Assembly (NCBI GenBank): GCA_027625915.1
Contig: JANTQA010000019.1
Span: forward strand, 253,001 to 317,000
Direction of reading: 5' to 3'
From: Anaeramoeba flamelloides
Taxonomy: Eukaryota; Metamonada; Anaeramoebidae
Length of the DNA: 64,000 nucleotides
The notes below the pieces were generated by a model. It was not told the origin of the DNA and ran no database searches. It worked only from the letters and a program-made list of their open reading frames with translations. Each line of letters begins with the position of its first letter. Within the stretch, counting starts at the first letter, position 1. Both the position numbers and the translations under genes were made by a program. Of the stretch, positions 49,999-60,961 are shown in pieces.

Positions 49999-50191
49999 CA
50001 GTCAGTTTCAAATTTAAGATACAAACTTTAAAAGAAATTTAAGGCACAAAAAAATCTCAAATTAAGGTACAATAATTGGAATTTTTTTTTTAATTTTATT
50101 CTTAGAATATAAATTTTGTACCTTAATTTGAGATTTTAATTTTCCGTATTAATTTTCGTCAAAGTTTGTGCCTTAAACTTGGAACTTACTG
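49999..50191. mobile_element. CAGT-ended Tc1/mariner-style MITE, copy 2
   Basis: A 193 bp element flanked by TA. It begins CAGTCAGTTTCAAATTTAAG and ends CTTAAACTTGGAACTTACTG. Inner TTAAGGCACA / TGTACCTTAA pairs are as in copy 1. Confidence 0.78.
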
Positions 50192-50352
50192 TAATAATTA
50201 TCCCAAAACATTACTTGTTAGGATTTTAAATAGTTGGATTTGATGGAATTGGAGAAGTTAATGTGATTATATTTTATCAAATTTTAAACAATAAAATAAC
50301 TATAAGTTTTATTCTAAGAATCTAAAATTATCTTCTCTAATAAAAAAAAAAC

Positions 50353-50883
50353 TAAACCCCATTCCAAAAATTTGGAAACATCTAAAATCAAAAATAGGAA
50401 AACAAAAACCCAATTTATTTTTTTTCCTAAAGTAATATAAAACTACATTTAAGTTACATAGTATTAATGTTTTTAAAAGTAATACTTTTCATCCAAATAA
50501 ATGAAAACAATATAAAACGAAAAAAATAAAAACCAGTATGTCAAAAATAACGAAACGAGTGGAAAAAAAAAGTGTATTAGTAAATTTGTTAAAATTACAC
50601 CAACAATTGTTGATCGATCAAATGATAAGATACAATGACCAATTTTATGCGATTTTTAAATTTAAGAAACTCAAAAGTAACATCCTATCAACCATCGAAA
50701 AAAAAATTCCAGATATAAGGAAACAGATTTCGTAAAAGGAAAAAGGGAAATGAAAACAAATACAAAAAAGACAAAAAATGAAATAGTTTGTAAAATCAAA
50801 TAATTTCCAAATTGAATGTAAAGTATGGTATTGCTATTCTTTCGACAGTTTAAACTATGTCCAAATTGTTAGAATTAAGTTTA
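50353..50883 (+). mobile_element. Family A MITE-like element, copy 4, with intact 65-codon ORF
   Basis: About 531 bp. It begins TAAACCCCATTCCAAAAATTTGG and ends AGAATTAAGTTTA. The plus-strand ORF 50538-50735 (65 residues) has QLLIDQMIRYNDQFYAIFKF and starts about 185 bp from the CCCC-type end, the same offset as in copy 1. The predicted peptide is Lys-rich and helical, with no recognised domain. DNA identity to copy 1 is low, yet the frame and hydrophobic pattern persist. Confidence 0.68.
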
Positions 50884-51944
50884 TCTAAATCAGAAAAAAA
50901 AAGTCTATTCTCTCTCTCTCTTTTTTTTTTGTATAACATTACTAAAAAACAAAATAACAAATAATTTTTTTAAAATTTTTTTAGAGAATCTACGATCACA
51001 CACCACTAAAATAAAATACTCTTATCTCCTCTCTCTCAAAATTTTATCATGTCTTATTGGTGTGGTTACTCCCTTAAGATATATTAATTTGAGTGGCTAG
51101 ACTTGGCTTGAGTTAGATTAGATTAAGTTGCTTAAAATATGATAATTTTTCTATTTTCAATTTGGTTTTTTAGACAAAAGAATTTAAAATTTTGAAATAT
51201 TGAACTCGCTTTTTAAATATAGTTTAAACCGAGGTTATCATCTAAGAATTCAGGGTAATAAAAATAATATGTTTTCCAGCCTTAAGAGACTTGCCCAATA
51301 GAAGAAAAATAAGAAATTCTTTTAGGATTATACATTAATCTTATTTAAATAATTATTTTTTTAATTAAAATATAAATGAAATAAGGAACTCGTTATATAA
51401 ATTTTTTTAACAATATAAAAAAATCAAACAAGTATAAATAATAATAATTGTATTTTTTTATTCACAAATAATAAAATTCAAATATCAAAACAATAGGAAA
51501 GTATATCTAATAGATTAAGTGGCCAAAATTCCATAAGAATAAAATTTTTTTAAAATTCCCAATAGGAAATGAAAAGACAATTATTTTACCAAAAACCCTT
51601 ATTTATTTCCGAGAAAATTAAATAAATTCCTTTAGATTCAAATATTAATAAAAAACAATTTCAAAAAATTGAGAAAACTTTTTTTAGGATAAGAAATAAT
51701 ATGATTAAAATAAGTAAACTCATTGAAAAAATTATTAATTAAAAATTTAGAATTTAGGAATATATGAGACACTTAGTCCCCACACCGTCCTGTATTTATA
51801 TGAACTTCAATCTAATAATTAACGAGATATATTTTATTCTTTTGAATCATTTTTATTTCTTCAGCTAGTGTATTTCGACCTCTCAGATAATAATATATAA
51901 ATATCCTTTAAATCAAGTTTTTTAAATCCGTTTTCAAAAAATGA

Positions 51945-52165
51945 AAGCAAAACAAAATTTTTATTTTATTTATTGGTAATAAACCCTTTGAAGTTTCAGT
52001 ACTATGCCATTGTATATTCTAAAATTTTTATTGTTAAACTTTTTTTCAAATAACGGAACCACTTTTCAATAGAACCCTATCAATTTAAGGTGTACTGTCA
52101 ATTTCTTTCATCCATTAAATATTTGGGCCTTCTAAAAATAATAAACCTTGATTATCTTTTGAAAA
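51945..52165 (-). repeat. Degraded family F repeat, copy 5
   Basis: Shares only a few blocks with the other copies (GGGCCTTCTAAAAATAATAA near 52125, compared with AGGCCTTCTCTACTGTTAAT near 9150). Weakly supported. Confidence 0.35.
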
Positions 52166-52199
52166 AAGACTTTTACCAGACCTTAAGGAGAATTGTAAT

Positions 52200-52433
52200 A
52201 TGATTAGATCCTCTTCAAATCAAAAAGTTATTGGTCTTAAGATTTCCTCTGTGTCTTCTTTCAAAATTCAACACAAAAAGGATACGATTATTTCGACACT
52301 TTTCAAATTTGTGGTAATTTTCAACAAAACACTGTGTGAAGACAAAATTGATCAAAACAATATAATTGAAAAAGAGACTGATTTTTCAAAAACCAAAAAA
52401 TCAAATAAAGATTTCAAATTCTTTATTAATTAA
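52200..52433 (+). CDS. Possible small protein, 77 aa, unknown
   Basis: An ATG-to-TAA frame just upstream of the cullin. It is slightly less AT-rich than the spacer and contains Ser-rich and Lys-rich parts (SVSSFKIQHKKDTII). No domain, signal peptide or repeat relationship is recognised. It could be a small gene, the end of a spliced gene, or chance. Confidence 0.25.
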   Translation: MIRSSSNQKVIGLKISSVSSFKIQHKKDTIISTLFKFVVIFNKTLCEDKIDQNNIIEKETDFSKTKKSNKDFKFFIN

Positions 52434-52576
52434 TAAAAGTATCTAATCCTTTTCAAATCTTCTTTTTAACAACAAAAACCACCAATTATATAACAACATA
52501 CAAACAGATTAAGCCAATATTTTTTAATCAAATCTTTTTTCTCTTTTAATCATTTTTTACTTCTTTCTCCTTTCCA

Positions 52577-55500
52577 ATGAACAAAACCTTATTGCAAGAA
52601 GGACTACAAAAAATTGTCACTACAATTGAACTTGTTTATGATTCAAAACCACAGCAAATCTCATTTCTTGAAATACACTCACTCATACATAAGTTGTCAC
52701 TTTTGCATTTTGGGCAACAAATATATGACATTATCAGGGATTTGGTTGAAGAAAAATCTAAAGAGACGATCAATAGCTTTGAAAAGTTGACTGATGAAAA
52801 TTTATTGTCTTCACTCGACAAAAACTATCAAATCTTTAAAAAACAAGTTACCCTTGTTCAGAATTTATTTTCTTCTTTAGTAAGATCCATTTTTTTCAAA
52901 AGAAAACAAAAAGATTAAAAAAAAAGGAAAAAAAGAAACGAAAAAATTCACTAAAAAAAAAAATACATTCTAATTCTTCAATTCATCTTTTTCTGATCAC
53001 TAATCAAAGGAAAGCCGTTTTATAAAATTTACAAAACTACAGCCACTTTATTTTGTCAGTATGAATTTTTGGGTTAAAGAATTCTTGGTCAAAGAAAAAT
53101 TACTCACAAGAATCGTTCAAGTCTTGATTGACAATATTTCCTTAGAAAGACAAGACATTCCAGTAGATCAAATCCTGATGAAAAATACTATAAATGTAAT
53201 TTCATTCTCTTTCAAGAATCTGTTTTATTTCTTTAGGCCTTCAACAGGCCAGAAGTCTTTAATAAAATGAAATGTAAATTTTTCTTCTTTCATATTATCC
53301 TTAATAGATGCTTTTAGAAGTTTCTGAAAAACCACGTGAACTTTACCAAAAGCTATTTGAAGAACCATTTTTAACATCTTCAAAAACTTATTTTCATTAT
53401 TTGAGTCAAGAAATGCTCAACGATTTAACTTGTGCTAATTATTTACAAAAGGTAATCTTTTTTTTCTTCTTTGATTTAATTCTAACCATTAACAGAACAA
53501 AGATTAAATACTGACCTTTTCAATTCATTCAATCTTTTATATACTATTTAATTCAAGGCAAATTAAACACACTTACAATTAAAGTAAGACCCTAATAAAA
53601 AAAAATTTTTAAAACATCTATCTAACATTTTTATATAATAAAATTTCCTTTTATATGATGATTTTTTCAATATTTTTAGAAAAAAATATTCTTGTAACAG
53701 GCTTTTAACATGTTTAGAACTATTATCACACATTTTATAACAAACACTTATGTTATAAAAGTTGTTACAATCGTTCCAACCCTACCGTGAAATCTATGAT
53801 CAACAGAAAATTCATTTTCTTTATCATACTTGACTTTTTATGACAGGATTTTATGGTAATGTGATAGCCTATTACAAACCGTGAAATTTTATCATAGAAC
53901 AAAAATTTCACAAAGAGAAAATATGAGAATTTGAATTTTTGAAAATAAACCTCTCTAAATGATCAATAATTTTGAAAAAATTTTCAGCTTTTTGGTGGAT
54001 CCTTAATTTCTAAATACCTTAAAACCAAAAGGCTAGACCATTTTAAAGAAAGGATCAAATTCGATCTTCGATTTTTGGAAGCTTTGCTTTGATTTTTTGA
54101 ATTTGTTTCAGAAACAACAAGATTTTTTCCTCAGGCTTTTAAATAAGAAATTTTTTTAAAAAACCTATGTCAAAAACCATAAAATGGATATGATAGGGTA
54201 TAACAGAAGATTTTTTTTTGTATTTAACTGAGACAAAAAGTCAATTTCTATGTCTGTCAAATTTCACGGTAGGCTTGCAACCACTGTATGATAAAATTTT
54301 ATAACCTTTATAACATCTTTACAACATGTTTACAACATGTTATAAAAAACTTTTTTTATTAGGGTATTTGATTTGTTGTTTTTTTGATGATCAAATTGTT
54401 TTCATTACCCATAAATTCAAATAAAGTTGGTAAATTTAATTCTTTTCATTATCTTACAAAACACTTTCATGAAAACTCTTGGTTACCAATTCAATTGTAA
54501 AACCTGGAGAGATTAGTAATTTTTAATAACTAATATATTCAAATAAATAAAGTATAAATTTTGTCTGATAGTTAAAAATTTAAAAACCACTTTATATTTC
54601 TGCAATTTTCATTTATTATTGATTTTTGTACAGACCTTTGACTATTTTCAAAAAATGACTAGCAAAAACATATTTTTAGAATACAAAATAAATTTTTTTC
54701 ATTTATTAGTTGGAAAATTAAAGTCTTATTGAGACAAGTAAAAAAAATTCAAAATATATTTTCAAAAAGCAGTAAAATAAGTACACAAACAAACTTTCAA
54801 CAAGAGTCAAATCAACTTAAAATAATTTGTTCATTTAATCTTATTCTGCCATTGTGGTTGAGTTCCCTTTTTTATTTTGAAATTCTATGTACAAAAAATT
54901 TAATTTTTACTCAAAAATCAATCATAAAGAGCTAAATTAATGAGAGGTTATTTACATTTTTAATTAGTATACAATTTTTTTTTTTTATTTTTTTTTTTAT
55001 TTTTTCTTCGAATTGCGAGTATAGACTATTTTGTGAAATTGAATTTAAATTTTTATTTTTTAATTGGAAAATGCAAGTCTTTGAAAGTCATATTGGAATT
55101 TTGAAAACAAATTATTTTGATTTTTTTTATTTACAAGTATTTAAGGGAGTATTATCACCACAACAGACTTCACAATTCGAATATTTTGTTATTTGTTGAT
55201 AATTATATTAGTATTCTTGATGAAATTTTTTCTCAAAGTTAACTCTATTACGCTTAAGTTAAAATAACCCAAATAATAAAAAAACTCAAGTGTTAAGATG
55301 AATGTTGTAAAAAATAGAATTTTTACAATTTTAGAGATAAATAAAGAGTTTCATACATTTATCCAAATTTACGTAATAATAAACTAAACACGTTTTTTTA
55401 TTTATGAGCTCAAAGGAATTTTCAATATAAAATCGTTTGATAGATACCAATAATTTATTTGAAAAATGATTTTTTTTTAAAGAATTGAAAGATTTATGTT

Positions 55501-57167
55501 CACCAAACGATTTTTTGATTAAAAATTATTATTAGTCTTATAAAGATAATCAGAAATTATATTTACTATTACCAAAATTTGGATAAATACATGAAACTCT
55601 TTATTTATCTCTAAAATTGGAAAAACACTATTTTTTACAACATTCATTTTTACCCTTCACTACAAGGAAAAAATAAATTCTAAAAATTAAAGTTAGCCAA
55701 AACGACATATTGAATTTCAGTTATACATCTTTTATAAATTATTTTTTCAAATTAATGATAATTTTAAGTAATTAAGAATAGATTGCTATTAAAATCATTA
55801 AGATTTGAATTTCACCCTTTTTCAAAATTCTAGACTTTAAAAAAAAAATTATTTTTTTTTGGGGTATTTTATTTTTGAAATTAGTTACAACAAATGAACT
55901 TTAGATTGAACATTAAGGATGGAAAAAGAATAAATGTTAAAACAATTTGCAGAAAAAAAAACAGGGAATGTATAAACTCAAACATGAGAAAAAAATAAAA
56001 GATAAAAAATTTTCCAAAAACAGAAAAAAAATCAGGTTTTCAATTTAATTTAACGATATCTTTTGAAAGAAATATATGATTTATCTTAAAATTTAAAAAA
56101 TATGATTATTTTTAGATTATTAAAAAAAAATAGATTAAAATGATCTCTCCACTAAGTCAAATAAAAAATTTCAAAAATTTTACAATTAAAAATTAAAAAA
56201 AAAATTACTGAAAATTTTCATTTTTTTTTATCAATTCACATTAATACCTAATAAAATTGTAAACCTTTTTCAAAATTTTTCTGTATAATAATGTTTATTA
56301 TATGTGTGTATTTCAAAAATACAAAATTTAGAGATTTTTTTTTGAAGCAATTTTCCGAGTTATGTGGTATACTTGAGGTTTTCTGAAATCTTCTGAAAAC
56401 CCATTGATTTTGCAAATAAACAAAAAACTTGTGAAACATCATGGTAATCAAGAGGGATAAAAAATTTTCTCTTTAAGGGTCTAGTCATTTACCGTGAATA
56501 TTCACCATACTCAAGGGGTGACCCGAGACCAACAAGGGTATTATGTAATAACCTTACTTTTGATTGACAAAATTCAAATAACAAAAAAAAAATTTCATTG
56601 GATCTCTTTGACAAAAAAATTCAACGAAGAAAAATAAGTTCGAAAGAGTTCTCAATTTCCAAAACATCAAAATTTAAAAAAAAAAATTCAGCTTTTCTAT
56701 TTCCAAATGGTTAAATTTCTTAATTTAAAACAAATTGCTTTCTTGAATTTCGCAATCAATTTATTTCGTTTTAATCTGATTTGGGGTTATTATAAAACTC
56801 TCTAAATTTGATCAAGTATGGATTATGTAATATTCTTACGATTAAAATAACTCATTTGAAAAATGAAAAAAAAGAAAAAAAAAATCACCGAGATCTCAAA
56901 AAGCGCCAAAAAGCAACACTTCAAAACTGACAAAGTTGTTTTCAAAATCGTAATTCACAAAGATTCTAATTGGAAATTGAGTATCGCTCTTTGTCGCTTT
57001 TTTTCTAAAAATGTCCTCAGCTTTAGTTGTTGATTTTTGGAGATCATTCATACATCATAGGTTGGTTGGCTTTTGATTGGTGTTAGGTCTTCATAAAAAT
57101 TACTAAAAAGTTTTTTTCCATTTCAGAAAAAAATTTTTCACCGTAATGACTCGACCCTTAACAAATA

Positions 57168-57199
<32 letters not shown>

Positions 57200-58850
57200 T
57201 AAAATAATATATATCTTTTAAAAAATAAATCATTAATTAAAAATAACAAAAATTATTTATTTAAAAAAAAATAATAATCCTTAAAACAAATTAAATTAAA
57301 TGAAAAAAAAAAAAAAAAAATAGACAATTGAAATAATACGTAATGAAACTGATCGTGTTACAAAATATCTGTATCGAAGTACCAAACTGAAAATTGAAAA
57401 GATTATTCAAGAAGTAATGATCAAAAATCAACTTGGAAGAATAAAAACAATGAGATCAAGTCCGGTTGAAATGTTTCAAAAAGCAAACATTCCAGATTTA
57501 AAAGTATTTTATTTTTTATTTGAACAAATCAACCAATTGGATTGGATTTTTGGACTTTTCCGAGATTGGGTTAACCAATGCATTGTTGATATAACCTCCG
57601 TTACCAATAAAATCTCGCCAATAAACTTTGTCAAAAATATTTTTAATTATCATCTAAAAGTGAATAAAATCTTAAATGAAGCATTTAAAAACAATACGCG
57701 AATGCGAAAGCATTTTAATACTGTATTTTTGGAAAAAATTCATGAAAATCAAGAATTACCAAAAATGTTACCACAGTACATTGACTTCATGCTTAAAAAG
57801 GATTTTGAATCCAATAATGGTGAAGAAATTATTCAAGAATCTATTACCATTTTCAAACTAATTCAAGACAAAGACATTTTTAGGAGATACTATGAATTAT
57901 ATTTCGCAAGGAGACTACTGAGGAAGGGCAAAAATGGATTTAATGAGCATTATGAAAAATTAATAATTAGTAAGTTGAAATTAAATGCATGGCCCCTATT
58001 TACCAAAAAACTCGAGGACATGATGACTGATATTGATTTATCAGAAGATATAAATAATGATTTCAAGAATTATTTCGATACACACAACCTGATATCGATC
58101 GGAATCCAAACTTCTTTAACAATATTGAAAAATTCTGTTTGGCCCGCAACGCCAAAAATAACACCAAAAATCCCTCAAGACTTTACAGAGTTGCAACAAG
58201 AGATAACAAAATTCTATAATCATAAGCATACAGGAAGAGTACTGATGTGGCAATACCAATTGTGCAGCTGTGAAATTTCAGCGCGTTTCCACAGAAAAAG
58301 CTATACCTTGGTCACAACATTATTCCAAGCCATTGCATTACAAAAATTTGAAAAAAAGGATAAAATATTGTTCCAGGAAATGCACGAGTTGACAGATATC
58401 CCCGAAAAGCAATTACAAATAGCACTAAGACAATTAAGTGATAAAGACTGTAGAATCATTGGGAGGAGAAAAATTAAGCAACAGGGTTCACACAAGGTCA
58501 CTCAGGATTTATCTAAATGCCCCTATTGTGTAAACACCAAATTTAAACACAAAACACACAAAATTAATTTAATTAGATCCACAAAATCAATGAAAGTTGA
58601 ATTCGAGGAAAAGGCAAAAGTAAAGGTGCAAGATGACAGAAAAATTGTTGTAGATGCGGCAATCGTGAAGATTATGAAATTTAGAAAAAGCCTGATACAC
58701 AACAATTTAATTACAGAAGTTATTAACATTTTATCCAGCCGATTTAAACCCTCCATTTCCTTCATTAAAAAAAGAATAGATACCTTAATAGACAGAGAAT
58801 ATCTTGCCAGAGATGAAAATAACCATAAAAAATATTTATATTTGGCATAA
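52577..58850 (+). CDS. CUL: Cullin, ubiquitin-ligase scaffold (4 exons)
   Basis: A predicted 719-residue cullin, the scaffold of cullin-RING E3 ligases. Exons are 52577-52879, 53010-53195, 53308-53451 and 57324-58850, all joined in phase 0; introns are 130, 112 and 3872 bp. The joins restore conserved cullin stretches (RIVQVLIDNISLER; MKNTIN+MLLEVSEKP; ANYLQK+TIEIIRNETDRVTKYL). The cullin-homology domain has DKDIFRRYYELYFARRLL and PATPKITPKIPQDF. The C-terminal winged helix carries the neddylation site AAIVKIMKFRK, with Lys at about residue 663, and ends LIDREYLAR ... YLYLA. Features of both CUL1 (SSRFKP) and CUL3 (IKKRI, REYLAR) are present, so I do not assign a paralogue. A CPYC pair near residue 600 is not usual in cullins. 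The BTB-BACK protein in this window would be a natural partner if this is CUL3-type. Confidence 0.95.
53588..54366. mobile_element. CCCTAATA-ended element, copy X2, interrupted by a nested element
   Basis: Outer ends read ACCCTAATAAAAA and, inverted, TACCCTAATAAAAA. Flanking parts match the 267 bp X1 copy at 11627-11893 in inverted orientation (CCTTTTATATGATGATTTTT; CAACATGTTATAA). Removing the nested element leaves about 280 bp, close to the length of X1. Confidence 0.72.
53773..54281. mobile_element. Nested element with CCTACCGTGAAAT ends
   Basis: About 500 bp inside X2. The left end TTCCAACCCTACCGTGAAAT and the right end, inverted, TTGCAAGCCTACCGTGAAAT form a 20 bp inverted repeat. No coding capacity. 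No clear target duplication was seen. Confidence 0.65.
55287..55660. mobile_element. Family D MITE, copy 2
   Basis: About 374 bp. Inverted ends carry GATGAATGTTGTAAAAAATA and the inner block ATAAATAAAGAGTTTCAT, as in copy 1. Its right edge coincides with the left edge of a family E element. Confidence 0.72.
55658..56366. mobile_element. Family E MITE-like element, copy 2
   Basis: About 709 bp. It begins CACTACAAGGAAAA and ends near TTTTCCGAGTTATGTG. It matches copy 1 (9621-10324) in inverted orientation along its length, including the terminal blocks near 55700-55760 and 56280-56340. Confidence 0.68.
56473..57161. mobile_element. TTAA-ended MITE-like element, copy 2
   Basis: 689 bp. It begins TTAAGGGTCTAGTCATTTAC and ends GTAATGACTCGACCCTTAA. 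It is homologous throughout to 21352-22047. No ORF. Confidence 0.72.
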
Positions 58851-59199
58851 TTTTATTTAATGAATTACAATTATATTATTATTTTTATTATTCTATTTTT
58901 CTAATTTTTCTTTTTTTATTTTCTTGTTAATTTGAAATAAAAAACTTTTTAAATCTTTTTTTTTTTGTTTTTTTTTTTATAAAAATAATCAATATCTTAT
59001 TTCCATGTATTCATTTTGGGATTTTTAGCCAAAAGTAAAAAAAAAAAAAAAAAAAAAATTGATCGAAATGATAAAATTCATCTCAAAAAAGCAAATTGAA
59101 AAATTCAGAACTCAAATAAAAGGGTTTTAGGAATTTATATTTTATCAATTTCTCACCCATTAAGGAATTTTTTTTTTTGAAATGATTTTTTTTTTTTTT

Positions 59200-59575
59200 A
59201 TTTATTTATTGTGAGAAAGGAGTAATCAAAGAAAATTTACTAAATAAAAAAAGAGAAGAAGAAAAATAATTAAAACATCAAAGTAAAAAAATATTATATC
59301 ATTTACATGACCAAATTAAAAATTATCCACGTCCTGAAACAGGAGGAGTAAAAACCCAATAGAAAGATTATTAATAATAAGATTCCACAAACTGTGATTA
59401 ATAAATTGGTATTCCACAACTCCGAAAAGTGGGGTACTATGTACCCGAATTTATATATTTTTTTACTATTTTAGGAATTTTTTATATTCAATTTTTTTAT
59501 TATCATTTTTTCTTTATTACCTGAAGTTTTCTAAACATAAGAGCTTGGATAAAAAATTCTCAACAAGAATAATAA
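59200..59575 (-). mobile_element. LINE 3' end, strongly 5'-truncated
   Basis: Nearly the same sequence as 37360-37745 (ATCCACGTCCTGAAACAGGA and ACTATGTACCCGAATTTATA shared), and ends in an (AAAT)n-type tail near 59200. It holds only the 3' UTR and the last few codons. Confidence 0.8.
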
Positions 59576-60763
59576 ATAAATGATTTTTTTTTTCATAAAG
59601 TAATTTAAAAATAAGATATTTTGATAGTTTTTCTTTTAATTTTTTTCATTGAGTTACTATTCCAAAAAATCATTTAAATTCTTCAATTTTTTCAAATTAA
59701 AGATGAATTTTTAACCCACTAAAAACAATCTGTGAAGCTGGAATTGATTTTTTTTCGTTGTAATTTATTTGGTAAATAACTCAAAAAAAAAAAAAAATGA
59801 AATTTTTAATTAGTTTTTGTGAAGAGTATATATTGAATTTTTCTGTAAAACTTTTTTAACTTCGTTTTGATGAATAATTGATTATGAATCCAGTTACTAT
59901 AATTTTCTTTTTTAGAAGAAAAAAGATAAGTAGAAAATTGAAGATAAAAAATTAATAATAATTTAAATAAGTAAAAAATGAATAAATTATTAGTTTAAGA
60001 AGTTGGAAATAGGAAATTTGAACTTGGATTCAAATACTATTGTCTCTTCAAATATTGATATATAATTCAATGATCAAAAAAAAAAAATCACAAAAAATAA
60101 AATACAATTAAAATGACTTTATTGATTTATTCGATAATTAAATTGATTTTACGACAAAGAAAAACGAAAAAATAACCTTTTTTTAAATTATTGGGATTTA
60201 TATTTTAAGAATTTTTGGTTTGATAACACGAGTATTTTTTTTCTACCATATTTGACAATGAAATGAGAAATAAAAAAATTTTCCGTATCTTAATGAAACA
60301 TTATAAAAATCAATTTTAATAATTTCCTAATGATGGAATGAGAACAATCTTATTGAGATTTAGAAAAAAATTAAAAAGAATAAATGACAAATAAATCTTT
60401 AATTAAAATTATTATCAACGATTTGAAATTATTAATTTTTTTTTTATAATTATTTCTAACTATTGAATGATTTTAAGAATCATACAGAGTTTAAGAAATT
60501 AAGAGAAATTATATTGAAAGAGTTCCAAAATAATTGATTCTGTAAAAAGAAATATTCAGAAAATAAATTTTAATAATAATAATCTCAAAAATGATAATTC
60601 ACACAAAGAAATAATTTTGTAGAAAATTACTCAATGTCGATTTGATTAGAAAAAAATAACAATATAGCTACCAGATTATTCTAAAAAAGAAGTGATATGA
60701 GTTTCCTCATGGATATTCCTTTTATCACCTTTAATATTTGTTTTTATGAACCAATATTATATC

Positions 60764-60961
60764 ATAACCATTTCTACTTTTAAGGCACAAACTTACAACA
60801 AAATTTAAGACAGAAAAAATATCGAATTAAAATACATTTTTTGGAATCCTATTTTACACAATTTATTTTATCAGAATTCAAAATTTTTAACTGATTTTTG
60901 AGATTTGTTTTTTGACTTAAAATTTCGTTGAAAGTTTGTGACGTAAAAGTGGAACTAACTG
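60764..60961. mobile_element. CAGT-type MITE, diverged copy 3
   Basis: About 198 bp. The left end reads ATTTCTACTTTTAAGGCACA and the right end AAAGTGGAACTAACTG. Inner blocks match copies 1 and 2 but the extreme ends are degraded. Confidence 0.6.

Larger units (their letters stand above)
49236..52576. other. Intergenic region with MITEs and a possible small gene
   Basis: 3.3 kb between the pocket-protein and cullin genes, both plus strand. It contains a short inverted repeat (about 49702-49794, ACACAATAGAATG against CATTCTATTGTG), the CAGT MITE copy 2, family A copy 4, a (CT)n-T tract near 50908-50931, a degraded family F piece (about 51945-52165) and a small ORF (52200-52433). The stretch 50932-51944 shows no gene. 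Confidence 0.5.
53452..57323 (+). other. 3.9 kb cullin intron 3 packed with transposon-like elements
   Basis: Donor GTAATC and acceptor AAAAATAG. From left to right it holds the CCCTAATA element with a nested insertion (53588-54366), family D copy 2 (55287-55660), family E copy 2 (55658-56366), TTAA element copy 2 (56473-57161) and an AAT microsatellite (57167-57194). Only 54367-55286 is free of recognised elements; it shows no exon. Confidence 0.8.
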
